From positions 1 to 64,000 of the forward strand of contig NZ_JAMLJM010000008.1 of assembly GCF_023635005.1 (NCBI RefSeq): a DNA stretch of 64,000 nucleotides. The letters run 5' to 3'. The first letter of the stretch is position 1, and each line of letters starts with the position of its first letter. The DNA is from Flavobacterium luminosum. GTDB lineage: Bacteria; Bacteroidota; Bacteroidia; Flavobacteriales; Flavobacteriaceae. Under the pieces are notes generated by a model that did no database searches, was not told the DNA's origin, and was given only the letters and a program-made list of their open reading frames with translations. This document shows, in pieces, positions 45,509 to 55,300 of this stretch. Both the position numbers and the translations under genes were made by a program.

Positions 45509-46354
45509 ATGGAAATCCTGTTGAGTAAAATATTATCGCAAATAAGGTATCAAGAAGATAAACTCGCTTCCGATTTGATGCCAACGGCGGAAAAGGCGTA
45601 TCAAATGACCTTATTCCTGAATGAAATGCTTCTTAAAGTAAAAGCCAAGATTGTGCAAAGTGGGTTTAAGAACGAACAGCAGGAAATTAACTTTTTTAAG
45701 AACATCAAACCCCAAATCTTAGGAAAGCTCATCTACTACAATAAAGTATTTCGATTTGAAACGACCTGTCCGGTCAGCACAGGGAAAATACATCAGAGTT
45801 ATTACGAGAATGAATTAAAATCTCTCAAATCAGAATATAAGGAGAGTATTTGCAATACCTATTTTTACAGGTACTACCGTGCAGGAAGAACAGACCGTGA
45901 CCACAGCTATTTTATGCTCGGAAAAATTAATTACCACGATGGTTTAAATAGCGGAGTTTTTGAAATAGACCTTAGCTTTTCCACTTATTACGATAACAAA
46001 ATAGCCCATATTATTGCCAATGAACTACTCTATACTTATTTGCTAAACAAAATCAATCCCGAAGAAAATCCTGACTTCGTTTTACTAAATGACGATGTGA
46101 ATAAGGATATTTCGTGGACTAATTCGCAAAACGCACTTATCGAACTGATATATGCCCTGTATGCTTCCAGTTCTATCTCACACGGAAGTATCGGTATCAG
46201 AAAACTGGCTTTGATTTTTCAAATCCTGTTCCGAACTCCTGTAAATGATATACATCACGCTTTCCACAGAATGAAAACCCGTGCAGGTTCCCGAACGGCA
46301 TTTTTAGACCAGCTTAAAGTTTCATTGGAAGAATATATGGATAAAGACCTTTGA
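45509..46354 (+). CDS. rteC: RteC family regulator (copy 1)
   Basis: 281 residues. RteC-family features are FKNEQQEINFFKNIKPQILG, KLIYYNKVFRFET, YFYRYYRAG and the WTNSQNALIELIYALYAS block. RteC of CTnDOT activates the excision operon by binding upstream of its promoter. Here the xis genes follow directly, with a set of TTGGCA half-sites between. The upstream rteA/rteB two-component genes of CTnDOT are absent. Confidence 0.92.
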   Translation: MEILLSKILSQIRYQEDKLASDLMPTAEKAYQMTLFLNEMLLKVKAKIVQSGFKNEQQEINFFKNIKPQILGKLIYYNKVFRFETTCPVSTGKIHQSYYENELKSLKSEYKESICNTYFYRYYRAGRTDRDHSYFMLGKINYHDGLNSGVFEIDLSFSTYYDNKIAHIIANELLYTYLLNKINPEENPDFVLLNDDVNKDISWTNSQNALIELIYALYASSSISHGSIGIRKLALIFQILFRTPVNDIHHAFHRMKTRAGSRTAFLDQLKVSLEEYMDKDL

Positions 46355-46375
46355 CTATTAAAAGGCATTGGTTCA

Positions 46376-46408
46376 AAGCAGTACATTTATGTGTACTGCT
46401 TTTTTTTA
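46376..46408 (+). terminator. Terminator after rteC
   Basis: AAGCAGTACA and TGTACTGCTT form a stem around a six-base loop and are followed by eight T's. Confidence 0.88.
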
Positions 46409-46416
46409 CCCATATC

Positions 46417-46562
46417 TGCCAATTGGCAAATGAAGGCAAAATAACGTAGTTAATAATTCAAAAGCCCTCGAAACCCTTATTAAACAAGGGTTTTTCCCGA
46501 TTGCAAAAATTTTCAAAAAACCGTCAAACCAATTGGCAGACATTGGCAGACAAACTTTGCCA
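46417..46562. promoter_or_regulatory. TTGGCA half-site array between rteC and the xis genes
   Basis: TGCCAATTGGCA (46417-46428) is a perfect palindrome. Further right are CCAATTGG (46529-46536), a 10-bp tandem repeat of ATTGGCAGAC (46532-46541 and 46542-46551) and an inverted TGCCA near 46558. A hairpin AAACCCTT/AAGGGTTT (46471-46493) lies between. In CTnDOT, RteC acts at an inverted repeat upstream of the xis promoter, so these are candidate binding sites. Confidence 0.55.
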
Positions 46563-46602
46563 CCCTTAGCAATTTTGCATTGTGAACATTAATAGCAATG
46601 CA

Positions 46603-46956
46603 ATGAAAATAATCACTATCGAAGAAGAAGCGTGGCAACAGCTCAACAGCCGTATCAATGCGATTGCCGATTATCTCAAAAGGTTAAATGATACAAGCTA
46701 CGATGACTTGTGGCTGAACAACCACGAGGTATGCCAATACCTGCACATCAGCGAAAAGACTTTGTGGCGTATGCGTACCAAAGGCGAAATAGCTTATTCA
46801 AAACTTTACGGGCAATACTTCTATACGATTGGAGCAATCAAGGATATGCTCAATGCCAATGCTATACAAAGCAATGATGAATTTGTACAGGAGCTTATGG
46901 CAAAAGGCAAAAGCTATATCAAGAAAGGTAGAAAGCTGAAATCAGGTAAATCTTAA
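46603..46956 (+). CDS. Xis-like helix-turn-helix protein 1
   Basis: 117 residues from ATG 46603 (a GTG at 46582 is less likely). The MerR/excisionase-type HTH is LWLNNHEVCQYLHISEKTLW, then RMRTKGEIAYSKL and QYFYTIGAIKDML. Position matches xis2c of CTnDOT. It should bind DNA at the element ends or promoters to promote excision. Confidence 0.85.
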   Translation: MKIITIEEEAWQQLNSRINAIADYLKRLNDTSYDDLWLNNHEVCQYLHISEKTLWRMRTKGEIAYSKLYGQYFYTIGAIKDMLNANAIQSNDEFVQELMAKGKSYIKKGRKLKSGKS

Positions 46957-46967
46957 AACGTGCGGTT

Positions 46968-47276
46968 ATGAACATTGACAGAATGGAATTTTTGGCGTGG
47001 ATGGAACGCCTAATGGAACGCCTCGATATGCTGGGCGACAATATAGACAGCTTACAAAAGAAACGCAACAGCATTGACGGAGAGGAATTGCTCGACAATC
47101 AGGATTTACTGCAAATGCTGAAAATCAGCAACCGTTCCCTGCAACGGTATCGCTCCATCGGCAAGTTGCCCTATTACACCATAAGTGGCAAACTGTATTA
47201 CAAACTGTCTGACGTGCATCAGTTCATCAGGGAAAGTTTTAATCCGCCTTTACCCAAACTGAACGCCAATGGATGA
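46968..47276 (+). CDS. Xis-like helix-turn-helix protein 2
   Basis: 102 residues. The helical N-terminus MEFLAWMERLMERLDML is followed by the HTH, ELLDNQDLLQMLKISNRSLQ, then RYRSIGKLPYYTISGKLYYK. It begins 12 bases after the first Xis-like gene and corresponds to xis2d. The two proteins share a layout, so they likely arose by duplication. Confidence 0.85.
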   Translation: MNIDRMEFLAWMERLMERLDMLGDNIDSLQKKRNSIDGEELLDNQDLLQMLKISNRSLQRYRSIGKLPYYTISGKLYYKLSDVHQFIRESFNPPLPKLNANG

Positions 47277-47361
47277 CAAACACTGCCTTTGACTGCCATA
47301 TCAGGCAAGTGAGCAAACGCTTCATATACATTCGGCATTTGAACTTTAAAATATTCAGATT

Positions 47362-48825
47362 ATGAGCGAAGAAACAGAAAACAAACAGCAAACTCCCGAA
47401 CAGTTATCGGATATATTACTGGTATTGGATAAGCAAAAGAATAAAATACAGGCGGTTACCGGCATAGACGAAAACGGCAAATTGAAGACTACTGACCCCA
47501 CAAAGGAAAACCAAAGCCAGTTTATGCGTGTGGATAAGCACGGCGATTTGTTCTCCAACTTCTTCTCTAACTTTTGGAGGCAGTTAAAAAATCCGACCAA
47601 TTTTTCATTCTTCAAAGTATCGGCTGATGAAGCCGTAGATAAGGCTAAGGAAATGCAAAAGCAGGTAGATAATCCTACACCCGAAGGCGAAAAGGAAATG
47701 AAAAAGAACGAGGTAAAAGCCGAACCCGAAAATGAACAAAAACAAGAAAATAAAAATGATATGGCAACAACACAGACAACACCGGATACCAGCGAATACC
47801 GCTACAAGCCGGAACAGATTGATTGGGAAACAATGAACAATCTCGGAATAGGCAAAGAACGCCTTGAAAAAATGAACCTTTTAGACCCGTTGCTAAGAGG
47901 TTACAAGACCAATGACCTTGTACCTGTAAGCGTAAACCTCGGCGGGGCTATTGTTCGCACAGATGCCCGTTTGTCTTTACAGACTGCACCGGACGGAACC
48001 GTAGTGGCAGCGATACACGGTATCAGGAAAGAGCCTAACCTGAACTTTGAGTTTTTCGGACACAAGTTTACCGATGAGGATAAGAAAAACCTGCTCGAAA
48101 CGGGGAATATGGGTCGTGTGGTTGACTTGACCAATTCCAAGACAGGCGAATTGATGCCGTCAATTATCAGCGTGGACAGGCTAACCAATGAGCTGATTGC
48201 CCTGAAGACCGAATTTGTCAAAATTCCCGATGAGATTAAGGGTGTAAAATTGAACGATGAGCAAAAACAAACCTTGATGGAAGGCAAATCGCTTTATTTG
48301 GAAGGAATGATTTCTAAAAAGGGCGATGAGTTTAGTGCCAATGTACAGTTTAATGCGGATAAAAGATATGTTGAGTTTCTGTTTGATAGAAGTAACAATA
48401 ATCAGCAAACACAAGAAAACCGGCAGAACAATCAGCAAAGCCAACCGCAGGAAGCTCCGAGAACTTTTAGAGGTAAGGAACTTGATGATGAACAATACAA
48501 TAAGTTCAAAGCTGGACAAACTGTTTATATAGATGGTCTGATAGATAAAAAAGGACAAAAATATCAGGGCTACATCACGCTCAACAAAGAAACTGGCAAA
48601 ACAGATTTCTCGTTCCAAAATCCCGACAAGCTCAAAGCCCAAGCGAAACCAACCGAAGCCCACAAAACGCAGACTGCGGTTAATTCCGAGGGAAAAACCA
48701 ACGAAGCAACCAAGAATATCAAAGAGCCTTTGAAATCGGGGCAGCAAACACCCAAAAATGAAAAACAGCAGGAACAACAGAACAAACCCAAAGCACCTGC
48801 AAAATCCAAAGGCGTAAAAAGATAG
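47362..48825 (+). CDS. DUF3945/DUF4099 domain protein
   Basis: 487 residues. The N-terminal part (LVLDKQKNKIQAVTGIDENG) is typical of Orf3 of CTnDOT-like elements. The middle (about 150-290) is DUF4099-like. Two DUF3945 repeats follow, LNDEQKQTLMEGKSLYLEG and LDDEQYNKFKAGQTVYIDG. The last 60 residues are Gln/Lys/Pro-rich and disordered. The role in excision is unclear, but it is always next to the topoisomerase in such elements. Confidence 0.88.
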   Translation: MSEETENKQQTPEQLSDILLVLDKQKNKIQAVTGIDENGKLKTTDPTKENQSQFMRVDKHGDLFSNFFSNFWRQLKNPTNFSFFKVSADEAVDKAKEMQKQVDNPTPEGEKEMKKNEVKAEPENEQKQENKNDMATTQTTPDTSEYRYKPEQIDWETMNNLGIGKERLEKMNLLDPLLRGYKTNDLVPVSVNLGGAIVRTDARLSLQTAPDGTVVAAIHGIRKEPNLNFEFFGHKFTDEDKKNLLETGNMGRVVDLTNSKTGELMPSIISVDRLTNELIALKTEFVKIPDEIKGVKLNDEQKQTLMEGKSLYLEGMISKKGDEFSANVQFNADKRYVEFLFDRSNNNQQTQENRQNNQQSQPQEAPRTFRGKELDDEQYNKFKAGQTVYIDGLIDKKGQKYQGYITLNKETGKTDFSFQNPDKLKAQAKPTEAHKTQTAVNSEGKTNEATKNIKEPLKSGQQTPKNEKQQEQQNKPKAPAKSKGVKR

Positions 48826-48831
48826 TGAATA

Positions 48832-50916
48832 ATGAAAACAATTATTGCAGAAAAACCAAGCGTAGCAAGGGAAATAGCCGGACTTGTGGGAGCATCCGAT
48901 AAAAAGGACGGCTACCTTACGGGTAACGGCTATTTTGTTACGTGGGCATTCGGACATCTGATAGGATTGGGAATGCCCGAAGATTACGGCATTTCGGGGT
49001 TTGACAAAGCATCCTTGCCGATACTTCCAAACCCTTTTATGCTGACCGTTCGCAAAGTCAAAAAAGACAAAGGCTATCAAGCCGATGCTGGTGCATTGAA
49101 ACAGCTAAAAGTGATTGAAAAACTGTTTAACCAAAGTGAAAGCCTCATCGTGGCAACCGATGCAGGTCGTGAGGGCGAACTCATCTTTCGGTACATTTAT
49201 GAGTATCTGAAATGCTGTAAGCCCTTTAAACGGCTTTGGATAAGCTCGCTGACCGAAAAAGCCATTAAACAGGGCTTTGACAACCTAAAAGACGGAAAGG
49301 AATTTGACGGATTATATCAGGCGGCACAAGGCAGAAGCCGTGCCGATTGGCTCGTAGGCATCAATGCTACACAGGCATTGAGCATTGCCGCAGGCAACGG
49401 TATTTATTCGCTCGGAAGAGTGCAAACGCCTACACTGGCTTTGATTTGCAAACGGTATATAGATAACAAGAATTTCGCCGTACAGAAATATTGGCAGATA
49501 CAATTATCCCACTCCAAAGAGCAAATTGATTTTAAAAGTATTTCTGCTACCAAATGGCAGGATAAAAAGCTGGCAGATGATACATTAAAATCTATTGAAA
49601 GGAATGGTAATACTGTAACAGTTACTTCCGTAGAAAATAAGAATATAACGGAGCAGCCGCCTTTGCTTTTTGACCTCACAGGCTTGCAAAAGGAAGCCAA
49701 CAAAAAGCTGAACCTCTCTGCTGAAAAAACTTTGAATATTGCTCAAAGCCTGTACGAAAAGAAATTCATTACCTATCCACGTACCGGGAGCAAATACATC
49801 CCCGAAGATATGTGGGCTGAAATTCCCAACCTCGTGAGGGCATTGCAGAACAGGGAAACCTGCAAAGCTGCTTTATCCAAAATTAAATGGGGGCGTTTCA
49901 ATAAGCGTATTGTAAATGATTTGCGTGTTACCGACCACCACGGATTGTTGATTACAGATAAAGTCCCGTCCGTTTTGAGTGCAGACGAAAATGCGGTGTA
50001 TGATATGATTGCCTTTCGCCTGCTCGAAGCCATTTCGCAAGCCTGCATCAAAGAAATAACCGATGTTTCCTTACAGGCAATGCACTATGATTTCACCGTA
50101 AAAGGCTGTAAAATTTTGGAAGCAGGCTGGCGTATGATTAAGGGTAATTTTTCGGAAGATGATGCAGAACCTATACAGGATTTGCCCGAATTGAAAAAAG
50201 GCGATGAACTTAAAATAAAAGAAGCTGCCATTCTCGAAAAGAAAACCAAACCTCCTGTGCTTTATACCGAAGCTGGGCTTTTGTCGGCTATGGAAACCGC
50301 AGGTAAGGAAATCGAAAACGAAGAAGAACGGAAAGCCCTGCAAAACATCGGTATCGGTACTCCGGCTACAAGAGCCGCCATTATCGAAACACTGTTTACC
50401 CGTAACTATATCCAACGAGAAAAAAAATCTTTAATACCAACCGAAAAAGGATTGCAGGTTTACGAATTGGTTAAAGACCGAAAAATTGCGGACGTGGCTA
50501 TGACCGCAGAATGGGAACTCGCTTTGCAGAAAATTGAGAACAACGAAGCGAATGCCGGAAGTTTTCAAAAGGAAACGGAAACCTTTGCAAAGTCCATTAC
50601 CGATGAATTGCTGCAAACCTCCATTGCTCAAAACAGCCTCCCTAAATTGGTTTGTCCGAAATGTAAAAGCCAACAGCTTATTATCCGTGATAAGATTGTT
50701 AAATGCTCCGATGAAGTTTGCGGCTGGATACAGTTTCGCAATGTGTGCGAAGTGCAAATCAGTATTTCCGATATTGAAAACCTTGTGAATAAAGGGAAAA
50801 CCAATCTTATCAAAGGAATGAAAAGCAAGGCAGGAAAGAAATTCGATGCTTATATCGTATTGGATGCCGATTGCAAAACCTCTTTTGAGTTTGATAATAA
50901 AAAGCCAAAAAGATAA
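48832..50916 (+). CDS. topB: Type IA DNA topoisomerase (TopB/Exc-like)
   Basis: 694 residues. The Toprim domain has IIAEKPSVAREIAGLVGA and ATDAGREGELIFRYIYEY. The active-site Tyr315 is in FITYPRTGSKY, with SLGRVQTPTLALI. A zinc-ribbon-like end has four cysteines (CPKCKS and CSDEVCGW). CTnDOT Exc is a topoisomerase III of this type that is needed for excision. The next gene starts inside its stop codon (TAATG). Confidence 0.94.
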   Translation: MKTIIAEKPSVAREIAGLVGASDKKDGYLTGNGYFVTWAFGHLIGLGMPEDYGISGFDKASLPILPNPFMLTVRKVKKDKGYQADAGALKQLKVIEKLFNQSESLIVATDAGREGELIFRYIYEYLKCCKPFKRLWISSLTEKAIKQGFDNLKDGKEFDGLYQAAQGRSRADWLVGINATQALSIAAGNGIYSLGRVQTPTLALICKRYIDNKNFAVQKYWQIQLSHSKEQIDFKSISATKWQDKKLADDTLKSIERNGNTVTVTSVENKNITEQPPLLFDLTGLQKEANKKLNLSAEKTLNIAQSLYEKKFITYPRTGSKYIPEDMWAEIPNLVRALQNRETCKAALSKIKWGRFNKRIVNDLRVTDHHGLLITDKVPSVLSADENAVYDMIAFRLLEAISQACIKEITDVSLQAMHYDFTVKGCKILEAGWRMIKGNFSEDDAEPIQDLPELKKGDELKIKEAAILEKKTKPPVLYTEAGLLSAMETAGKEIENEEERKALQNIGIGTPATRAAIIETLFTRNYIQREKKSLIPTEKGLQVYELVKDRKIADVAMTAEWELALQKIENNEANAGSFQKETETFAKSITDELLQTSIAQNSLPKLVCPKCKSQQLIIRDKIVKCSDEVCGWIQFRNVCEVQISISDIENLVNKGKTNLIKGMKSKAGKKFDAYIVLDADCKTSFEFDNKKPKR

Positions 50917-51794
50917 TGACCGATATTACCATATCCCAAAAGGAAATAGCACCGCTTATCCATACCATTAGGGATAAGCAAGTTATTCTTGATGCTGATT
51001 TAGCAATGCTCTATCAGGTAGAAACAAAAGCCCTAAACAGGGTTGTAAAGAGAAACCAAAACCGCTTTCCCGAAACTTTTTGCTTTCAGCTTAGCGAACA
51101 GGAAGTAAAATCTTTGAAGTACCAATTTGGCACTTCAAACGTTGGACGGGGCGGGAGGCGTACGCTACCCTTTGCATTTTGTGAGCAAGGAGTGGCAATG
51201 ATGTCCGCATTGTTGCGAAGTGATATAGCGGTAAAGGTCAGCATTGAGATTATGAATGCCTTTGTAGAAATGCGGAAAATGCTTATCAGCAATGCTTCGC
51301 TGTTTCATCGTTTGAATAATATAGAACTGAAACAACTACAAGCCGACCAAAAATTTGAGGAAATCTTTAAGGCATTGGAAAGCGACAAGCTCCACAGCGA
51401 AAATGGCATCTTCTACAACGGTCAGGTTTTCGATGCTTACGCCTTTGTGTCGGATATTGTACGAAGTGCCAAAAGCTCCATTATCCTGCTGGATAACTAC
51501 GTGGACGATACAGTGCTGACTTTGCTGGGCAAGCGCAAGGAAAATGTAACCGCTACAATCTATACCAAAACTATCAGCAATCAGCTACGGCTGGATGTAC
51601 AACGGTACAACAGCCAGTATGCTCCGATTGAAATTGAGGTTTTCTCCGATGCTCACGACCGCTTTTTGATTATTGATAATGCAGAACTATACCACATCGG
51701 GGCATCTCTCAAAGACCTGGGCAAAAAATGGTTTGCCTTTTCGAGAATGGATATTGAGGTCGGCAGGATGCTCCAAATTCTAAACAATCCATAA
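50916..51794 (+). CDS. ORF6N-domain protein with PLD-like C-terminus
   Basis: 292 residues. The ORF6N domain (about 10-100) has IRDKQVILDADLAMLYQVET and RFPETFCFQLSEQE, as in phage antirepressors. After a linker, a second domain (about 160-290) has HDRFLIID at 247-254 followed by HIGASLKDLGKKWFAF. This is the phospholipase-D pattern HxKxxxxD with Arg in place of Lys and only one copy. It is cotranscribed with topB. Regulation or DNA binding is likely; nuclease action is doubtful. Confidence 0.85.
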   Translation: MTDITISQKEIAPLIHTIRDKQVILDADLAMLYQVETKALNRVVKRNQNRFPETFCFQLSEQEVKSLKYQFGTSNVGRGGRRTLPFAFCEQGVAMMSALLRSDIAVKVSIEIMNAFVEMRKMLISNASLFHRLNNIELKQLQADQKFEEIFKALESDKLHSENGIFYNGQVFDAYAFVSDIVRSAKSSIILLDNYVDDTVLTLLGKRKENVTATIYTKTISNQLRLDVQRYNSQYAPIEIEVFSDAHDRFLIIDNAELYHIGASLKDLGKKWFAFSRMDIEVGRMLQILNNP

Positions 51795-51939
51795 AATGAA
51801 CCTCTGAATTTTCAGAGGTTTTTTATTGCTCATTGCGACAAATCCTGCCACACAAAGCCAAACCCTGCCACTTCTTCAAAGGCACTTATCTACCGCTATA
51901 ATTTTAGGCTTCAAGCAAAATTCTAAACAAAATTATAGT

Positions 51940-52377
51940 ATGAGTACACAGCAAAAAGACTTGTCGTATTACAGATTACGACTACAAGAACATCTTAATT
52001 CAGGCTTTCCTGAAAAAGCCAGCGACCACAAATTTATCGACCAGCGTTCTTCGTGGGCTGCCAATGCTTACGAGGGTGCTTTCAGTTCGGGAAACGCTAT
52101 TGAGCAGTGCAACGAAATAGCCAATTACATTCTCTTTGAGGGCTTACATTTTTCAAGGTTCGATACCATTTTTCAGGTGGTCTGCAATGAGTTCGATACC
52201 CTAATGGCAGACGAGGAACTTCGACCATTTGCCCTGAAAATGTTCCGTGTTTGCGAGCCTGTTTTTGCCAAATATAAACTGACCGATGATTTCGCCTACG
52301 GTTATGAGTTTGATGTACTCTACACCGAAATAACGGGAACCATCGCAATATGGATAACCGAAAATGGGCTTCAGTAA
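51940..52377 (+). CDS. DUF1896 family protein
   Basis: 145 residues from ATG 51940 (an upstream TTG at 51826 would add an unrelated stretch). It has [20 protein letters not shown] and [15 protein letters not shown], as in DUF1896 proteins of Bacteroidota elements. Function unknown. The methylase-helicase gene starts 14 bases before its stop, so the two are translationally coupled. Confidence 0.85.
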   Translation: MSTQQKDLSYYRLRLQEHLNSGFPEKASDHKFIDQRSSWAANAYEGAFSSGNAIEQCNEIANYILFEGLHFSRFDTIFQVVCNEFDTLMADEELRPFALKMFRVCEPVFAKYKLTDDFAYGYEFDVLYTEITGTIAIWITENGLQ

Positions 52378-55300
52378 AAAGCAACATCTCCAACAGAATA
52401 TTGATGCCCTGCGAATTGCTTTTAAACTGGAAAAGGAGAACCGACAAGCCACCGTAGGCGAAAGACTGCTAATGATGCAATACAGCGGATTTGGCGGTCT
52501 TAAATTCGTTCTGAACCCCGTTGAATATGAGATGGACATCAACAATTGGAGAAAGACCGAACACGACCTTTTCTCTATTACGCAGGAGCTGCATCAGGTT
52601 TTAAAAGAAAATGCCACAGACGAAAAGCAATACAAACGATTTGTGGACAGTATGCGAAGCTCCGTACTCACAGCATTCTACACACCGCCGGAGGTTATAG
52701 ATGCCGTTTCTTCCGTATTGCGTGATAGCGGTTTGAAGATTGATAAATTCCTCGAACCCTCCGCAGGTATCGGCTCATTTATACAATCCTTTTCGGAAAA
52801 TCAAAAAGCCAATGTTACTGCTTACGAAAAAGATTTGCTAACGGGCAAAATCCTAAAGCAGCTTTATCCCGCAAATAATATCCGCATAAGCGGTTTTGAG
52901 GAAATCCCCGAAAAGGAACAAAGCAGTTACGATGTTGTTGCCAGCAATATCCCGTTCGGTGATACCTCTGTATTTGACCTTTCATACTCCCGAAGTAGAA
53001 ACCCCGCAAAGGAGCAAGCTGCCCGAAGCATTCATAACTATTTCTTTTTGAAAGGAAATGATATGCTCCGAGAAGGTGGTTTGCAGGCTTTCATTACCTC
53101 ACAGGGGATTTTGAACAGCCCGAATAATGAGCCGATACGCAGGGCATTAATGGAAAACAACAATTTGGTTTCAGCTATCCGCTTACCCAACAATCTGTTT
53201 ACAGATTATGCAGGTACAGAGGTTGGCTCTGACCTGATAATCCTGCAAAAGAATACAGCAAAACCAAATTTGACCGAAGCGGAAGAATTGTTTTGCCAAA
53301 GCAACAAAACAGGATATGGTACACCCAGCAATGCTTTATTTGAGGACGGTACAAGAATTATACATACGCATTGGAAAGTAGATACTGACCCTTACGGGCA
53401 ACCTGCATTAATCTATACACACAAAGACGGCGTTGAGGGCATTGCAAATGCCCTCAAAGAGATGCTTTCCGAAGATTTTGGTAACCACCTGAATTTGTCT
53501 TTATACAAAGGCGAACAACACGATGAACCTTTTATACAAATTCCAACGCCGGTAATTCCGCCTCCCATTGTTGAGCGTGAAATCATTCAGCCCCAGCAAC
53601 AGCTTTTTACGACACCTGTGATAAGACAGGAAAGTCCGCAGGAATTAAAACAGCTAAGCATTTTCGACCTATTTGAAAATACAGGTGAAACTGTGGCTGT
53701 CCTTGCTCCGCCAAAAAAAGCAACATCAGCCAAAAGACAGACCAGCCAGAGAAAACGAATGCCTATCAGTCGCCAGCCCGACCTGTTCAGTTCTGCAATG
53801 CAGCAACCTTACACGCTTCCTGTTTCAAATGGCAATAAAACATTTAATGGCAAAGAACAGGAAGTAATCGGCGATTTGTTTTCGCAACAAAACGGGAATG
53901 GCCAAGCTGATAAGCCAGCCATTCCCGTAGCCGTTCTTGCCGCCATTCCCGAACCTGCGCCGTTTAGTAACGAACTGCAATCGTTCCACCGAAACGATTG
54001 CCTTGTGGTAGATAATGGCTGGGTGGGTTATCTGCAAAGTGTAGATACCGCAGACGGTACGGCTGTCTTCCACCCGTTGCAATTACCTCCTACGCAAAAA
54101 GCAAGAGCCGAAGCGTATATACAGGTACGTGATGTTTACCAACAGCTTTATACCAAAGAAGCACAGCACCAAACTGAACACAAAGAAGAAAGGGAAAACC
54201 TTAACCGATTGTACGATGCCTTTATCAAAAGGTATGGCAATCTGAATAGCGCCGATAATATCAAGCTCATTAAAACGGACAGTGCCGGAAAGGAAATGCC
54301 TTATCTGGAGCGTGTGGTGGGCGGCGTGGTACACAAAGCGGATATATTCAGCCGTCCGGTCAGCTTTTCCATCACAACATTAGCTACCGACAATCCCGAT
54401 GAAGCGTTGGCGGCATCGCTGAACAAATACGGAAGTGTGGATTTGGACTATATGTCCGAAGTGAGCAATATGACTGCCGATGTGCTGAAAGAAGCCTTAC
54501 ACGGCAGGATTTTCTATAACCCTTTGCAACAGGAATATGAAATCGCCGAACGCTGGATTGCAGGTAACGTGGTAGAAAAAGCGGCGGATGTAAGAAACTA
54601 CCTCGAAAACAATCCCGATGATGCCCAAGCCAAAGAAAGCCTTACTGCTTTGGAAGAAGCCCGCCCAAGACGAATTGAATTTGAAGAGCTGGACTTTAAC
54701 CTCGGCGAACGCTGGATACCGACTGGCGTTTATGCCCGTTTTGCTTCGCATCTTTTCGATACGGATGTGCGTGTACATTATTCCGAAAGCTCCGATGACT
54801 TTTCTGTAACCTGTGGACAGAAGAATGTGCATATATGGGACAAATATGCTGTTAAGGCAGAGAGCAGAACGTTTGACGGGATTAACCTGCTGAGGCACGC
54901 CCTTGTCAATACTACGCCTGATATTACCAAGAAAATCACAATAGATGATAAGGAAGTAAAGGTTAGGGATATGGAAGCCATTCAAATGGCAAACACCAAG
55001 ATTGACGAAATCCGAACTGCCTTTACAGAGTGGCTCCACGCCCAAAACAATGAGTTTAAAAACAGGCTGACCGACCAATACAATGATACCTTTAACTGTT
55101 TCGTCCGACCGAATTATAACGGAACACATCAGGAGTTTCCGGGATTAGACCGCAAGGGGTTAAAAATCCAAGACCTGTATGATAGCCAAAAGGACACCGT
55201 TTGGATGATTAAGCTCAACAACGGTGCTATCTGCGACCACGAAGTAGGTGCAGGAAAAACGCTGGTAATGTGTACGGCAGCACAGGAAATGAAGCGGTTG

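Noticed and set aside
48181-49080. 299-codon minus-strand open frame
   Set aside because: It is antisense to the well-supported DUF3945 and topB genes and has the Phe/Cys-rich content typical of a shadow frame.
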